This document shows positions 25,700 to 34,395 of a stretch of DNA of 64,000 nucleotides, one piece after another. This DNA comes from Halobacteriovorax sp. GTDB taxonomy: Bacteria; Bdellovibrionota; Bacteriovoracia; Bacteriovoracales; Bacteriovoracaceae. Each line of letters starts with the position of its first letter. Positions within the stretch are counted from its first letter, which is position 1. The notes under the pieces were generated by a model. The model did no database searches. It saw only the letters and a list, made by a program, of their open reading frames with translations, and was not told the origin of the DNA. Location: assembly GCA_002720865.1 (NCBI GenBank), contig PBIO01000014.1, positions 620,001 through 684,000 of the forward strand. Reading direction: 5' to 3'. The translations under genes and the position numbers were made by a program.

Positions 25700-27883
25700 T
25701 TGTACCAAAGGTTAGATTTTTCACATGAAAGAGATCTTAATATTGATGATTTAAGTCGTCGATTGGAAGCCTATTATCCGGATGCTGACTTTGCTCTTCT
25801 TAAAAAAGCTTATACTTTTGCTGAAAAAGCTCACTCCGGTCAAAAGAGAAGCTCAGGGGAAGATTATATTATTCATCCCATCAACGTAGCTGGAACTCTT
25901 ATCAAGCTTAAGCTTGATATGGATTCAATTGTGGCCGGACTTCTTCACGATGTCGTTGAAGACTGCGGAGTTACTCCAGAAGAAATCGAGAAAGAGTTCT
26001 CCCATAATATTGCTCAAATTGTCGTGGGTCTTACTAAGATCTCAAAAATTAAATTTAAGACCAAAGAAGAGTCTCAGGCCGAAAACTTTCGAAAGATGGT
26101 TGTGGCCATGGCCAAAGATCTTCGAGTCATAATCGTAAAACTAGCTGATCGAATGCATAATATGCGTACTCTTCAATATGTGAATGAAGATAAGCAAAAA
26201 AAGATCGCCAAAGAAACTCTAGATATTTATGTTCCCTTGGCCAGCCGCCTAGGTATTAACTCCGTCAAAGCGGAACTTGAAGATTTATGCCTAAGATTTT
26301 TACACCCAGATATTTATTATCGCTTGGCCGAAAAGGTCACGATGAAAAAATCAGAGCGTGATAATTATATCAAGGAAGTGATCGACCATATTCAAGAGAA
26401 GCTCTTAGAATATTCTCTAAAGGCCGATGTTAAAGGAAGACCAAAGCACTTTTTCTCTATTTATAAAAAAATGATCGCCAGGGGTGTAGACTTTGAGCAG
26501 ATTCAGGACGTTTTAGCCTTTAGGGTTATCGTTAATAATATAACTGAGTGTTATAAAGGTCTTGGGATTATTCACTCTTCGATGACACCTATTCCAGGTC
26601 GATTTAAGGACTATATTGCAATACCTAAGGTTAACAACTACCAGTCGCTCCATACTACCGTTATTGGACCAAAAGCAAATCGTATTGAAATTCAAATTAG
26701 AACTCATGATATGGATGAGGTTGCTGAAACAGGTGTTGCCGCCCATTGGAAATATAAAGAAGGGATGGCAAGTGGTGAGACAAGACTTGATTGGGTTCAA
26801 GAGCTTTTAGAGTTTAACCAAAATGTTGAGAATAATAATGAGTTCATGGCCGCGGTTAAGAGTGATCTCGATGTTGGAGGTGTTTTTGTTTTTACTCCCA
26901 CCGGTGATGTTAGAGAGCTAAGGTACGGAGCTACGCCATTAGATTTTGCTTACGCCGTTCATACAGAAGTTGGAAATAAATGCGTTGGCGCTAAGATCAA
27001 TGGAAAAATGGTACCTCTTAAGTACACTCTAAAGTCAGGAGATACTGTTGAAATTCTAACTTCAAAGAATCAAACACCATCAAAAGATTGGCTTGGAATG
27101 GTTAAGTCCAGTAGGGCCAAATCAAAAATAAAGCAATACCTACTTAAAATTGAAAGAGATGAAAATAAAGACCTCGGTAAAGAAGTCCTAGAGAAAGCCT
27201 TTCGTGTATTTGGAACCTCTTTAAAAGCTGTGCAAAAGACAGGGGAGTTTACTAAGGCCTGTGAAGCATTTAGTGTTGCCAACGAAGAAGACCTTTTTAT
27301 CCAAATTGGTTCAGGAAAGTATGGGCCAAAAGAATTTATCAATACAATCCCTTCTCTTAAAAAAGAAGAAGATGTCGATGAGAAGATTGACGAACTCGAC
27401 TCATATACAAAGAAAGTTACTTCTACGGCCCGTAAAAAATCGAATAAAGATAATGCCGTAATCGTTGATGGAATGGACGACTTGATGGTGAGAATGGCCC
27501 GCTGTTGTAATCCAATCCCAGGGGACCCTATCGTGGGTTATATAACTCGTGGGCGAGGGATTACAGTTCACACGGCCACCTGTGATCGAATTGATTCAGG
27601 AGATATCGGTAGAAATATCGAAGTTAACTGGAATACTGAATTTAGCTTTAAACATCCTGTTAATATTAGAGTTATTACTCATGATAAACCTGGGATCTTA
27701 TCAAATATCTCAAAGAGTATTACTAGTATTGGTGTAAACATCAGGTCTGCACTGGCTAAATCACTGCCCGATCGAAAGGGATCTTTTATCTTTGAAATTG
27801 AAGTTAAGGATTATAGTGAACTGTTAAAAGTAACAGGCATGATTGAAGGTCATGAAGAGGTTATTTCAGTAACTCGGGTCTAA
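25700..27883 (+). CDS. Bifunctional (p)ppGpp synthetase/hydrolase (Rel/SpoT)
   Basis: 727 residues. The hydrolase HD domain is intact (AGLLHDVVEDCGVT and KLADRMHNMRTL). The synthetase domain also looks intact (PGRFKDYIAIPKVNNYQSLHTT and EIQIRTHDMDEVAETGVAAHW). TGS (~residues 390-450), a zinc-finger-like region (MVRMARCCNPIPGDPIVGYITRG) and a C-terminal ACT domain follow. The start is TTG at 25700, with GGAG 6 nt upstream, abutting the gmk stop. The usual rpoZ gene between gmk and spoT is absent. The 3' end overlaps the convergent YdcF-like gene by 23 nt. Confidence 0.94.
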   Translation: MYQRLDFSHERDLNIDDLSRRLEAYYPDADFALLKKAYTFAEKAHSGQKRSSGEDYIIHPINVAGTLIKLKLDMDSIVAGLLHDVVEDCGVTPEEIEKEFSHNIAQIVVGLTKISKIKFKTKEESQAENFRKMVVAMAKDLRVIIVKLADRMHNMRTLQYVNEDKQKKIAKETLDIYVPLASRLGINSVKAELEDLCLRFLHPDIYYRLAEKVTMKKSERDNYIKEVIDHIQEKLLEYSLKADVKGRPKHFFSIYKKMIARGVDFEQIQDVLAFRVIVNNITECYKGLGIIHSSMTPIPGRFKDYIAIPKVNNYQSLHTTVIGPKANRIEIQIRTHDMDEVAETGVAAHWKYKEGMASGETRLDWVQELLEFNQNVENNNEFMAAVKSDLDVGGVFVFTPTGDVRELRYGATPLDFAYAVHTEVGNKCVGAKINGKMVPLKYTLKSGDTVEILTSKNQTPSKDWLGMVKSSRAKSKIKQYLLKIERDENKDLGKEVLEKAFRVFGTSLKAVQKTGEFTKACEAFSVANEEDLFIQIGSGKYGPKEFINTIPSLKKEEDVDEKIDELDSYTKKVTSTARKKSNKDNAVIVDGMDDLMVRMARCCNPIPGDPIVGYITRGRGITVHTATCDRIDSGDIGRNIEVNWNTEFSFKHPVNIRVITHDKPGILSNISKSITSIGVNIRSALAKSLPDRKGSFIFEIEVKDYSELLKVTGMIEGHEEVISVTRV

Positions 27884-28532
27884 CGCGGCTATTTTCTTGA
27901 GAATCCCAAAAAATCAGAAATCCATAAGTTCTAAGAAGTTTAAAAACCTCTTTATAAAGAATTTTTAAGTTTCTCCAGTTTGTATAACTTGTAGGAATCC
28001 CACTATAGTGAAACTTAAAACCTTCATCAGGCTGAATAATACTATTCATAATGAGCTTGATCCTCATGATATGGTAATCATGGGAGATGATAAGGATATT
28101 TTTATAAACTTTTTCACTCCTTAAATATCTTAAAGTCGAAATACAATTTTCAAGAGTATTCCTAGCGAGATAATCAATTTGAAGTAAATCAGGATTAAAG
28201 CTTTCTTCAACTTTTAAAGGAGTTAACAAGGTATCGACATTATTTTTAGAGTAGACTCCAGTAATAAAAATATGAGGCTGCTTATATTCAGCCGCTCTTT
28301 TTAAGGCAAAGGGAATTCTTCCGGCATCGCCAGTAAAAACAACAATTAAATCTGGAGAATTATTATAAAACCTATCGTGTGAGGATTTGCTGGCATTCTC
28401 TGATACTAAAATAAAGATAGCAGAAAAGATTGAGTACAATAGAAACAAAATAACCAAGATAAAAAGAGAGTTTTTTAAATATCTTTGAATCTTGGTTTGC
28501 TTTGTTTCAAATATGTACTTGCTACTAAACAT
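27861..28532 (-). CDS. YdcF/ElyC/SanA (DUF218) family membrane protein
   Basis: 223 residues. One N-terminal transmembrane helix (~16-40) precedes a DUF218 domain with LIVVFTGDAGRIPFALKRA, HIFITGVYS, ARNTLENCISTLRYL and ILIISHDYHIMR, the usual nucleotide-like fold motifs. ElyC/SanA relatives affect envelope or undecaprenyl-lipid metabolism; the reaction is unknown. It lies 1 nt after ridA at the end of a maeB-ridA-this operon and overlaps rel antiparallel. Confidence 0.87.
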   Translation of the reverse strand: MFSSKYIFETKQTKIQRYLKNSLFILVILFLLYSIFSAIFILVSENASKSSHDRFYNNSPDLIVVFTGDAGRIPFALKRAAEYKQPHIFITGVYSKNNVDTLLTPLKVEESFNPDLLQIDYLARNTLENCISTLRYLRSEKVYKNILIISHDYHIMRIKLIMNSIIQPDEGFKFHYSGIPTSYTNWRNLKILYKEVFKLLRTYGFLIFWDSQENSRVRPELLK

Positions 28533-28533
28533 C

Positions 28534-28911
28534 TTACTTGTAAGCGATCACTTCAATTTCTATCAGTGCCCCTTTTGGAAGTGCTGGGACTTCCACGCAG
28601 CTTCTGGCCGGATAAGGTGCCTGAAAATACTCTTCATAGGCCTTATTAACGATCCCAAAGTTTCCAAGATCAGTAATAAAAATTGAAGTTTTTAAAATAT
28701 TAGTTCTTTTTAAACTTTGAGACTCAAGAAGTCCGTCGATATTTTTTAAGATTTGATCTAGCTGCTCTTCACAAGTTGCAGCCATCTCCATGGTTTTAGG
28801 ATCAAGCCCAATCTGACCAGAAAAATAAAAAGTTCCATTATGCTCTACACCCTGGGAGTAAGTTCCAACTGCGGCAGGTGCTTTGTCAGTGTCTACAATT
28901 TTAATACTCAT
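28534..28911 (-). CDS. ridA: RidA family reactive enamine/imine deaminase
   Basis: 125 residues, standard length. Family features are PAAVGTYSQGVEHNGTFYFSGQIGLDP near the start, the trimer-interface segment around LKTSIFITDLGNF, and the substrate-binding arginine in the ARSCVEVPALPKGALIEIE signature. RidA hydrolyses 2-aminoacrylate and other enamines that arise from PLP-enzyme chemistry. Its ATG overlaps the maeB stop by 4 nt. Confidence 0.93.
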   Translation of the reverse strand: MSIKIVDTDKAPAAVGTYSQGVEHNGTFYFSGQIGLDPKTMEMAATCEEQLDQILKNIDGLLESQSLKRTNILKTSIFITDLGNFGIVNKAYEEYFQAPYPARSCVEVPALPKGALIEIEVIAYK

Positions 28912-31214
28912 TTACTTTTCTCCTTAGCACGTTCTTCTTCTTCAGATAGTAGTGCTGTAAGAATACAGTTATTAACAATTTCAGAAACCGGCGAAGTTCT
29001 TTGAATGATGTTCACCGTAGCATTCATAGGAACAAGTAGCGGTCCAACGGCCGTACAGTCGGCCAATTGAGATAGAAGCTTATAGCTAATATTGGCCGCG
29101 TTTAAGTCTGGGAAAATAAGAATATCGGTATCTCCACCCTCTAAATCAGTAAAGTTAAAGAGCTTATCCAGAATATGCTTATTAACGGCAACGTCAGCCT
29201 GAACTTCTCCATCAACTCTCATTTTTGGAAAAGATTCTTTAGTAAGCTGAACAGCCTTTTTTACTTTCTTTGCTTCAGGATGATTATTTGACCCAAAGTT
29301 AGAGAAACTTAAAAAGGCAACCCTTGGGTTACGCTTCATAACATGTTTATAAAGATCGACGGCATCACCTGCTATATCTCTTAATTGTTCTGCCGTAGGA
29401 TTAATATTGGCCGTACAATCCGCTAGAAAAATTACTCTATGTTTAAAAACCATTACAAAGATACCTGCAGCAGTCCTCTTATCTCTTGTACCAATAGTTT
29501 TCATGATTGGAATAAAACAATCTGGGTAACTTAAAGTAGGTCCGGCCATAAATGTATGAGCAAGACCTTTTTTAACCATCATTGATCCAAAGTAATTCTC
29601 TTGGATCATAGCATCTTCAGCATGGTAAATACTTACACCAGCTCTTTTCTTTTGCTCGTGAAAGTCCATATAGAAATCTTGGAAATGCTCACTTTTATTT
29701 GGTTGAATAATTTCTAAGTCTTTTAAATCTTCAAGACCAAGTTTTTTCATCTTATTTAAAATATGTTCCCTATCACCTAAAAGAATAGGTTCGATTCTTC
29801 CATCTTCACTAAGAATCTTAACAGCGTTTAAGATTCTCGTGTTGGCACCTTCAGCAAAAACCATTTTTACTTTACGCCCATTTTTCTTAACATGATTTTT
29901 CAGTCGGTCTCTAATCTGCTTCATAAAAGGAGCAGTTGTTCCTAATCTATCTTCAAGGCTTGAAGCATAGGCAGTAAAATTATCTATTTTTACCCTTGCG
30001 ACTCCTGAATCAATAGCAGCTTTAGCAACGGCCGGAGTCACTCTTGTAAGAACTCGTGTATCAAAAGGTTTTGGAATTAAATAGTTAGCACCAAAGCTAA
30101 AATCCTCTCCGCCGTAGGCAATCTTCACTTCCTCTGTCACTTCTTCTTTAGCTAAGTCCGCTAAGGCATGAACTGCAGCAAGCTTCATTTCTTTATTGAT
30201 CGCAGTTGCTCTAACGTCTAAGGCACCTCTAAAGATAAAGGGAAAACCTAAAACATTATTTACCTGGTTAGGAAAATCAGACCTACCTGTTGCCATAATA
30301 GCATCGTCTCTTACTTCAAAAACTTCATGAGGGTAGATTTCTGGGTCAGGATTGGCCATGGCAAAGATAATTGGTCTCTTCGCCATTGTTGCCACCATTT
30401 CTTTTGTTAAGATGCCTCTGGCACTACAACCAATAAACCCGTCAGCGTCTTTGAGGGCATCGGCAAGTGTTCTGCATTCTGTATCAGCAGCAAACTCTTC
30501 TTTATAAGGATTCATTCCCTCTTTTCTTCCCTTATAGATAACTCCTTTTGAGTCACACATAATGAAGTTTTCTCTTTTTACGCCCATATCAAAAAATAAT
30601 TTTGCACAGGCAATAGAGGCAGCTCCGGCACCACTAAAGACAACTTTAATATCTTCGATTTTCTTGCCGCTAATTTCTACTGCATTGATAAAACCGGCAG
30701 AAGCAATAATGGCCGTGCCGTGTTGATCGTCGTGGAAAACGGGAATATTCATTTGTTCCACGAGTTGTCTTTCAATCTCAAAACATTCTGGTGCTTTAAT
30801 ATCTTCTAAATTAATACCACCGAAGGTTGGCTCCATGGCCTTAACTGTTCGAACCATTCCTTCAATGGTTGGTTCATCAACTTCGATATCAAAAACATCA
30901 ATATCGGCAAATCTTTTAAACAGGTTTCCCTTTCCTTCCATGACCGGTTTCGAAGCAGCAGCCCCAATATTACCTAAACCTAAAACTGCAGTTCCATTTG
31001 ATACAACTCCAACTAGATTTCCTCTTGAAGTATATCGATAAGAGTCTTCTTCATTGTCTGCAATTTTTAAACATGGAACTGCTACCCCTGGTGTATAGGC
31101 CAGAGCGAGGTCCTTTGAACTTAACATTGGCTTAGTTGGAACGACCTCAATTTTTCCTGGTCTAATTCCTTCGTGATAATCTAAAGCCCGTTTTTCATCT
31201 TCTTTTGTACTCAC
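28908..31214 (-). CDS. maeB: NADP-dependent malic enzyme (MaeB type, with phosphotransacetylase-like domain)
   Basis: 768 residues in two parts. The N-terminal malic enzyme (~1-420) has the Tyr motif ALAYTPGVAVP, FHDDQHGTA and VVFSGAGAASIACAKL. The C-terminal PTA-like domain (~430-768) includes FAEGANTRILNA and LIFPDLNAANISYKL. It decarboxylates malate to pyruvate and makes NADPH; in MaeB-type enzymes the PTA-like part is regulatory (acetyl-CoA sensing). It is the first gene of a three-gene operon with ridA and the YdcF-like gene. Confidence 0.95.
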   Translation of the reverse strand: MSTKEDEKRALDYHEGIRPGKIEVVPTKPMLSSKDLALAYTPGVAVPCLKIADNEEDSYRYTSRGNLVGVVSNGTAVLGLGNIGAAASKPVMEGKGNLFKRFADIDVFDIEVDEPTIEGMVRTVKAMEPTFGGINLEDIKAPECFEIERQLVEQMNIPVFHDDQHGTAIIASAGFINAVEISGKKIEDIKVVFSGAGAASIACAKLFFDMGVKRENFIMCDSKGVIYKGRKEGMNPYKEEFAADTECRTLADALKDADGFIGCSARGILTKEMVATMAKRPIIFAMANPDPEIYPHEVFEVRDDAIMATGRSDFPNQVNNVLGFPFIFRGALDVRATAINKEMKLAAVHALADLAKEEVTEEVKIAYGGEDFSFGANYLIPKPFDTRVLTRVTPAVAKAAIDSGVARVKIDNFTAYASSLEDRLGTTAPFMKQIRDRLKNHVKKNGRKVKMVFAEGANTRILNAVKILSEDGRIEPILLGDREHILNKMKKLGLEDLKDLEIIQPNKSEHFQDFYMDFHEQKKRAGVSIYHAEDAMIQENYFGSMMVKKGLAHTFMAGPTLSYPDCFIPIMKTIGTRDKRTAAGIFVMVFKHRVIFLADCTANINPTAEQLRDIAGDAVDLYKHVMKRNPRVAFLSFSNFGSNNHPEAKKVKKAVQLTKESFPKMRVDGEVQADVAVNKHILDKLFNFTDLEGGDTDILIFPDLNAANISYKLLSQLADCTAVGPLLVPMNATVNIIQRTSPVSEIVNNCILTALLSEEEERAKEKSK

Positions 31215-31275
31215 AAAAATTCCTTGGTTTGCCCGAAAAAGTATCCCTATAGACTAGTTCAGTTTCTTAGGAATT

Positions 31276-31291
31276 GTCACAAACTTGTGAC
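31276..31291. promoter_or_regulatory. Palindromic operator-like site upstream of maeB
   Basis: GTCACAAACTTGTGAC has 7-bp perfect arms (GTCACAA/TTGTGAC) around AC. It lies 61 nt before the maeB start and just after the symporter stop. A second inverted repeat, GACGC/GCGTC (31289-31305), overlaps it. No T-run follows, so an operator is more likely than a terminator. Confidence 0.45.
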
Positions 31292-31294
31292 GCG

Positions 31295-32719
31295 TTAATT
31301 GCGTCTTAATACAGGAATTTTTGCCCCTAAAATTAAGGCAAGGGTTGTACAGAGAATACCGGCATAGAGTTCATCAATATTGGCCCAAAAACCGGTGTGT
31401 GTTGCGTTGCGCCAGTAACTTGTTCCTATGACGCCAACCACACAGGCAAAGACGAACTGACGATCTTTGATTTTTCCCGGGAACATATAGCCGTACATAA
31501 CCGGTAAAAGAAGACAGGCAGCACTATAAGATCCAAGAGTCTTCCAGACTGTTTTTATATTACCCTCAAAAATTAGGGCCATGACAATTGATAAAAGACC
31601 AACGGAAGCCACGCCGATATGGTGAAGGATTGGTTTTCCTTTGTATTTTTCTGGGACCAAGTCGTAACTTACGGTGGTGCCTGCTAAGAAAAGGTAACTA
31701 TCTAGGGTAGAAAGAATGGTCGCTAGAATTCCAGCTAAAACAAAGCCTCTTACACCCGGTGGAAGAATTTGAAGGGCATAAGTGAGGTAAGCATTCTCAC
31801 TGGCTGCTTCTGGAATAACCGCCTTAGCGTACATGGCACCAAAGGTTGTACAAATATCAAAGCAAAACCAAACAAAAGTTGAGATTAGAATTCCTTTTTT
31901 CGCAATCTTTGGTGACTTTGCTGCAAAAACTCTTTGATAGAAATTTGGATCTACTAAAGTTGATAGGGCTATAAAGCCCCAAACTAAAGTGGTCGCAATG
32001 GGGTATCCTCCCGTGAGACTAAAGTGATTTGCGGGAAGATTTTTTTGAAGGAATCCAAGCCCTCCGAAAGTTCCAACAGAAATCGCCAAAATTAGAAAAA
32101 CCCCAAGGCACATAACAAAGAATTGTATTAAGTCAGAAAAAACAACGGCCCTAAAACCACCCATCATCGAATAGGCAATAACGATGAGAACGCCGCCAAA
32201 CATATTAAGCCAAAGCTCTCCTCCGAAAAGAAGTTGGCTAAAAAGTCCAAGACTAATTGTGTAAGCAATAGGTAGGACATTAAAGAAATTAAAGATACCG
32301 CTTAGCTTCGCTGAATTTGGACCAAACATCTTTCCTATAAGATCAGGTAAAGTAACGGCCTTATAGGACTGAATTCGACTGATAATTAAAAATGCAAAGA
32401 GGATATAGGCCACGTACCAAAAAAGCCCCTGAGTAACAAAATTATAGAGACCTGATTCAAATGCTATTTTTGTGACTCCAAAAATCCCCCCATACCAAGT
32501 GGCCACGAGGGTGGCGATAAATAGTGGAAGAGTTAACTGACGACCCATTAAGAGTAAGTCTAAAAAATTAGCCTTTTCATTGGACTCATCAACCTCGTCG
32601 CTTTTTTTAAGCTGACCATAAACGACAGAGCCAATTGTAATAATAAGGACAATAAAAAAGACCACCCAATCAAGGGTGGTCAAAACTTCTGAATATTCAA
32701 TTGATGTTTTAAGTGACAT
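31295..32719 (-). CDS. Sodium:solute symporter (SSS) family transporter, candidate thiamine transporter
   Basis: 474 residues with about 13 hydrophobic segments. SSS hallmarks include WYGGIFGVTKIAFESGLYNF, YSMMGGFRAVVFSDLIQFFVM and the Na-site-like ATILSTLDSYLFLAGTT. A TPP riboswitch immediately upstream makes thiamine, or a precursor such as HMP, the likely cargo; SSS proteins under THI-box control have been proposed before as thiamine transporters. No thiamine biosynthesis gene is nearby, fitting salvage from prey. The Shine-Dalgarno GGGAG belongs to the 3' edge of the aptamer. Confidence 0.9.
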   Translation of the reverse strand: MSLKTSIEYSEVLTTLDWVVFFIVLIITIGSVVYGQLKKSDEVDESNEKANFLDLLLMGRQLTLPLFIATLVATWYGGIFGVTKIAFESGLYNFVTQGLFWYVAYILFAFLIISRIQSYKAVTLPDLIGKMFGPNSAKLSGIFNFFNVLPIAYTISLGLFSQLLFGGELWLNMFGGVLIVIAYSMMGGFRAVVFSDLIQFFVMCLGVFLILAISVGTFGGLGFLQKNLPANHFSLTGGYPIATTLVWGFIALSTLVDPNFYQRVFAAKSPKIAKKGILISTFVWFCFDICTTFGAMYAKAVIPEAASENAYLTYALQILPPGVRGFVLAGILATILSTLDSYLFLAGTTVSYDLVPEKYKGKPILHHIGVASVGLLSIVMALIFEGNIKTVWKTLGSYSAACLLLPVMYGYMFPGKIKDRQFVFACVVGVIGTSYWRNATHTGFWANIDELYAGILCTTLALILGAKIPVLRRN

Positions 32720-32812
32720 TTAATCTCCCTACGTCGGCATTATCCGAATCAAGTTAAAGGGTCGTGGTTTTCCACCTCTCAGCCTCTATTAAATCGGCTC
32801 CCCTGATTTGCA
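32720..32812 (-). promoter_or_regulatory. TPP (thiamin pyrophosphate) riboswitch
   Basis: Minus-strand reading gives the THI-box blocks in order. GGGGAGCC is followed by GGCTGAGAGGTGG, then ACCCTTTAACTTGATTCGG, then ATAATGCCGACGTAGGGA. The P1 ends AATC and GATT are complementary. The closing stem ends at the ribosome-binding site GGGAGATT, and the symporter ATG follows. There is no room for a separate terminator, so TPP binding probably blocks translation. Confidence 0.93.
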
Positions 32813-32845
32813 TGTCTTATAGTTTAACAGCTTTTCTTTAACAAG

Positions 32846-33235
32846 TTAATTTAATCCACCTCCAAAATTTGAAGAGAGCTCAATCTCAAGTCCATTTGGA
32901 TCAGTGATATAGGCCGACTTACTTTCTGGATATTGAATTACCCCTCCATATCCTAGTTTTATGCCCTTTTGCTTGAGAACCTTAATGGATTCATCAAAGT
33001 TCTCAAGGTTAAATCCAATATGGTTTAGTGGGTTGGCATCGACTTCGTCATGACCATTTTCATACAGGGCCATATACAGAACCCCTGACTTTCCAATAAT
33101 CTTGTATGGATTTCCTTTGGAGCTAACTCCAGCTTCTTTAACTTTGAACCCAAATAATTCGCTATACCATTCAACAGTTTTATCTAAGTTAATAACATTT
33201 AAATTTAAGTGATCTAGTCCATTTACGTTTAACAT
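32846..33235 (-). CDS. VOC (glyoxalase/extradiol dioxygenase) superfamily protein
   Basis: 129 residues with two betaalphabetabetabeta modules. Putative metal ligands are His in LDHLNLNV (residue 9), His in LNHIGFNL (~71) and Glu in NGLEIELS near the end. Short VOC proteins include glyoxalase I, fosfomycin-resistance enzymes and others, so the substrate is open. GGAGG lies 8 nt upstream. The gene starts 1 nt after a 44-codon ORF and is divergent from an OxyR-type regulator. Confidence 0.88.
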   Translation of the reverse strand: MLNVNGLDHLNLNVINLDKTVEWYSELFGFKVKEAGVSSKGNPYKIIGKSGVLYMALYENGHDEVDANPLNHIGFNLENFDESIKVLKQKGIKLGYGGVIQYPESKSAYITDPNGLEIELSSNFGGGLN

Positions 33236-33236
33236 T

Positions 33237-33371
33237 TTAGTATCCTCCTAAAGAAGCGTTTGCTACTTTTCTTTGGCTTACACGAATTCTACATTCAGCA
33301 AGCTGGTATGCCCTCTCAGCCTGTAGGCTAGGGTGAATTAGGTTTTTAAGTATATTGAATAAGGTCTTCAT
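33237..33371 (-). CDS. Small 44-residue ORF upstream of the VOC gene
   Basis: The ATG at 33371 has AAAGGAG five nt upstream. The frame runs 44 codons to TAA at 33237-33239, one nt before the VOC ATG, and its last codons contain the VOC Shine-Dalgarno, so the two are translationally coupled. The product starts MKTLFNILKNLIHPSLQ and continues as a basic amphipathic helix (AERAYQLAECRIRVSQRK) with one cysteine, ending LGGY. It resembles no family I can name. Good ribosome sites and coupling argue that it is real. It may be an OxyR-regulated small protein. Confidence 0.7.
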   Translation of the reverse strand: MKTLFNILKNLIHPSLQAERAYQLAECRIRVSQRKVANASLGGY

Positions 33372-33460
33372 CTTTTCTCCTTTGTTTTGTTGATACCTTT
33401 ATCGCCGATTCTGTGATATAAATAAATTCGATTATATTTATGTACCGATAGGAGTTATCT
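33372..33460. promoter_or_regulatory. Divergent promoter/operator region of oxyR and the small ORF-VOC operon
   Basis: The 89-bp AT-rich gap holds an inverted repeat ATAAATA (33418-33424)/TATTTAT (33435-33441) with 10-nt spacing and a short palindrome GATACCTTTATC. Autoregulation from such a gap is normal for LysR-type regulators. Neither element is a clear match to the enteric OxyR consensus. Confidence 0.45.
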
Positions 33461-34393
33461 ATGACGCTTCAACAGCTCGAATATGTACTTGCCGTGGAAA
33501 AGCACCGACATTTTAAGAAAGCCGCGGAATCCTGCTTTGTGACTCAACCAACCCTCTCTATGCAGCTGCAAAAACTCGAGGAAGAGCTTGAAATCATCAT
33601 TTTTGATCGAACAAAGTCTCCAGTCCTTGTGACAAAGGAAGGGGAAGTTTTTATCACACAGGCCAGAGTCGTTCACCGGGAATATCTAAGGTTATTAGAA
33701 GTTGCTAAATCTTCCGAGGGAGAAGTATCAGGCTCTTTTCATTTGGGAGTCATTCCAACACTTACTCCTTATATCGTCCCACTTTTTGTGGAGAGCTTTC
33801 ATAATATGTATCCAGAAGTGGATTTAAAAATTGAAGAGATGAAAACGGAAGACATTGTTAAGGCCTTGTCAAAAGATGAGATTGATGGAGGCTTATTGGT
33901 TACTCCCTTAAAGGAGGATGGCCTAATTGAAAGAGTCCTTTATTATGAGAACTTTAGATTATTTTTAAATTCTGAGCATCAACTCCTTAAAAAAAGTAAA
34001 ATTAGAGAATCAGATCTTGACCCAAGTGAAGTTTGGCTTTTGAACGAGGGACACTGTTTTAGAAACCAAGTCCTAAAAGTTTGCGGTCTTAAAAAGAATC
34101 AGAGACAAAGTTTATTTGAATCAGGAAATATAGAAACACTTCGAAATATGGTTATGAAAACTTCTGGGTACACTATCATTCCTGAGATGTCCCTTGAGGG
34201 ACTACCTAGTAGTCAAAAAAAATTAACCAGAGAGTTTCATAAACCTATTCCGACTAGAGAGGTTTCACTTGTTTATGGAAGAAGCTTCTATAAAGAGAAA
34301 ATTATTGAGGCGCTAGAGAAATCAATAGTTTCGAACCTTCCTAAAAGCGTCAGTTCTTTGAAGAGTAAAGAATTGCAGGTTGTCGATATTTAA
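33461..34393 (+). CDS. oxyR: OxyR-type LysR-family peroxide-sensing regulator
   Basis: 310 residues. The N-terminal winged HTH has TLQQLEYVLAVEKHRHFKKAA and VTQPTLSMQLQKLEEELEI. The regulatory domain carries NEGHCFRNQVLKVCGL, two cysteines separated by eight residues, matching the peroxide-reactive pair of OxyR (Cys199/Cys208 in E. coli). This makes a thiol-disulfide switch likely. AGGAG precedes the ATG. It is divergent from the small ORF-VOC operon, the first candidate target. Confidence 0.9.
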   Translation: MTLQQLEYVLAVEKHRHFKKAAESCFVTQPTLSMQLQKLEEELEIIIFDRTKSPVLVTKEGEVFITQARVVHREYLRLLEVAKSSEGEVSGSFHLGVIPTLTPYIVPLFVESFHNMYPEVDLKIEEMKTEDIVKALSKDEIDGGLLVTPLKEDGLIERVLYYENFRLFLNSEHQLLKKSKIRESDLDPSEVWLLNEGHCFRNQVLKVCGLKKNQRQSLFESGNIETLRNMVMKTSGYTIIPEMSLEGLPSSQKKLTREFHKPIPTREVSLVYGRSFYKEKIIEALEKSIVSNLPKSVSSLKSKELQVVDI

Positions 34394-34395
34394 GG

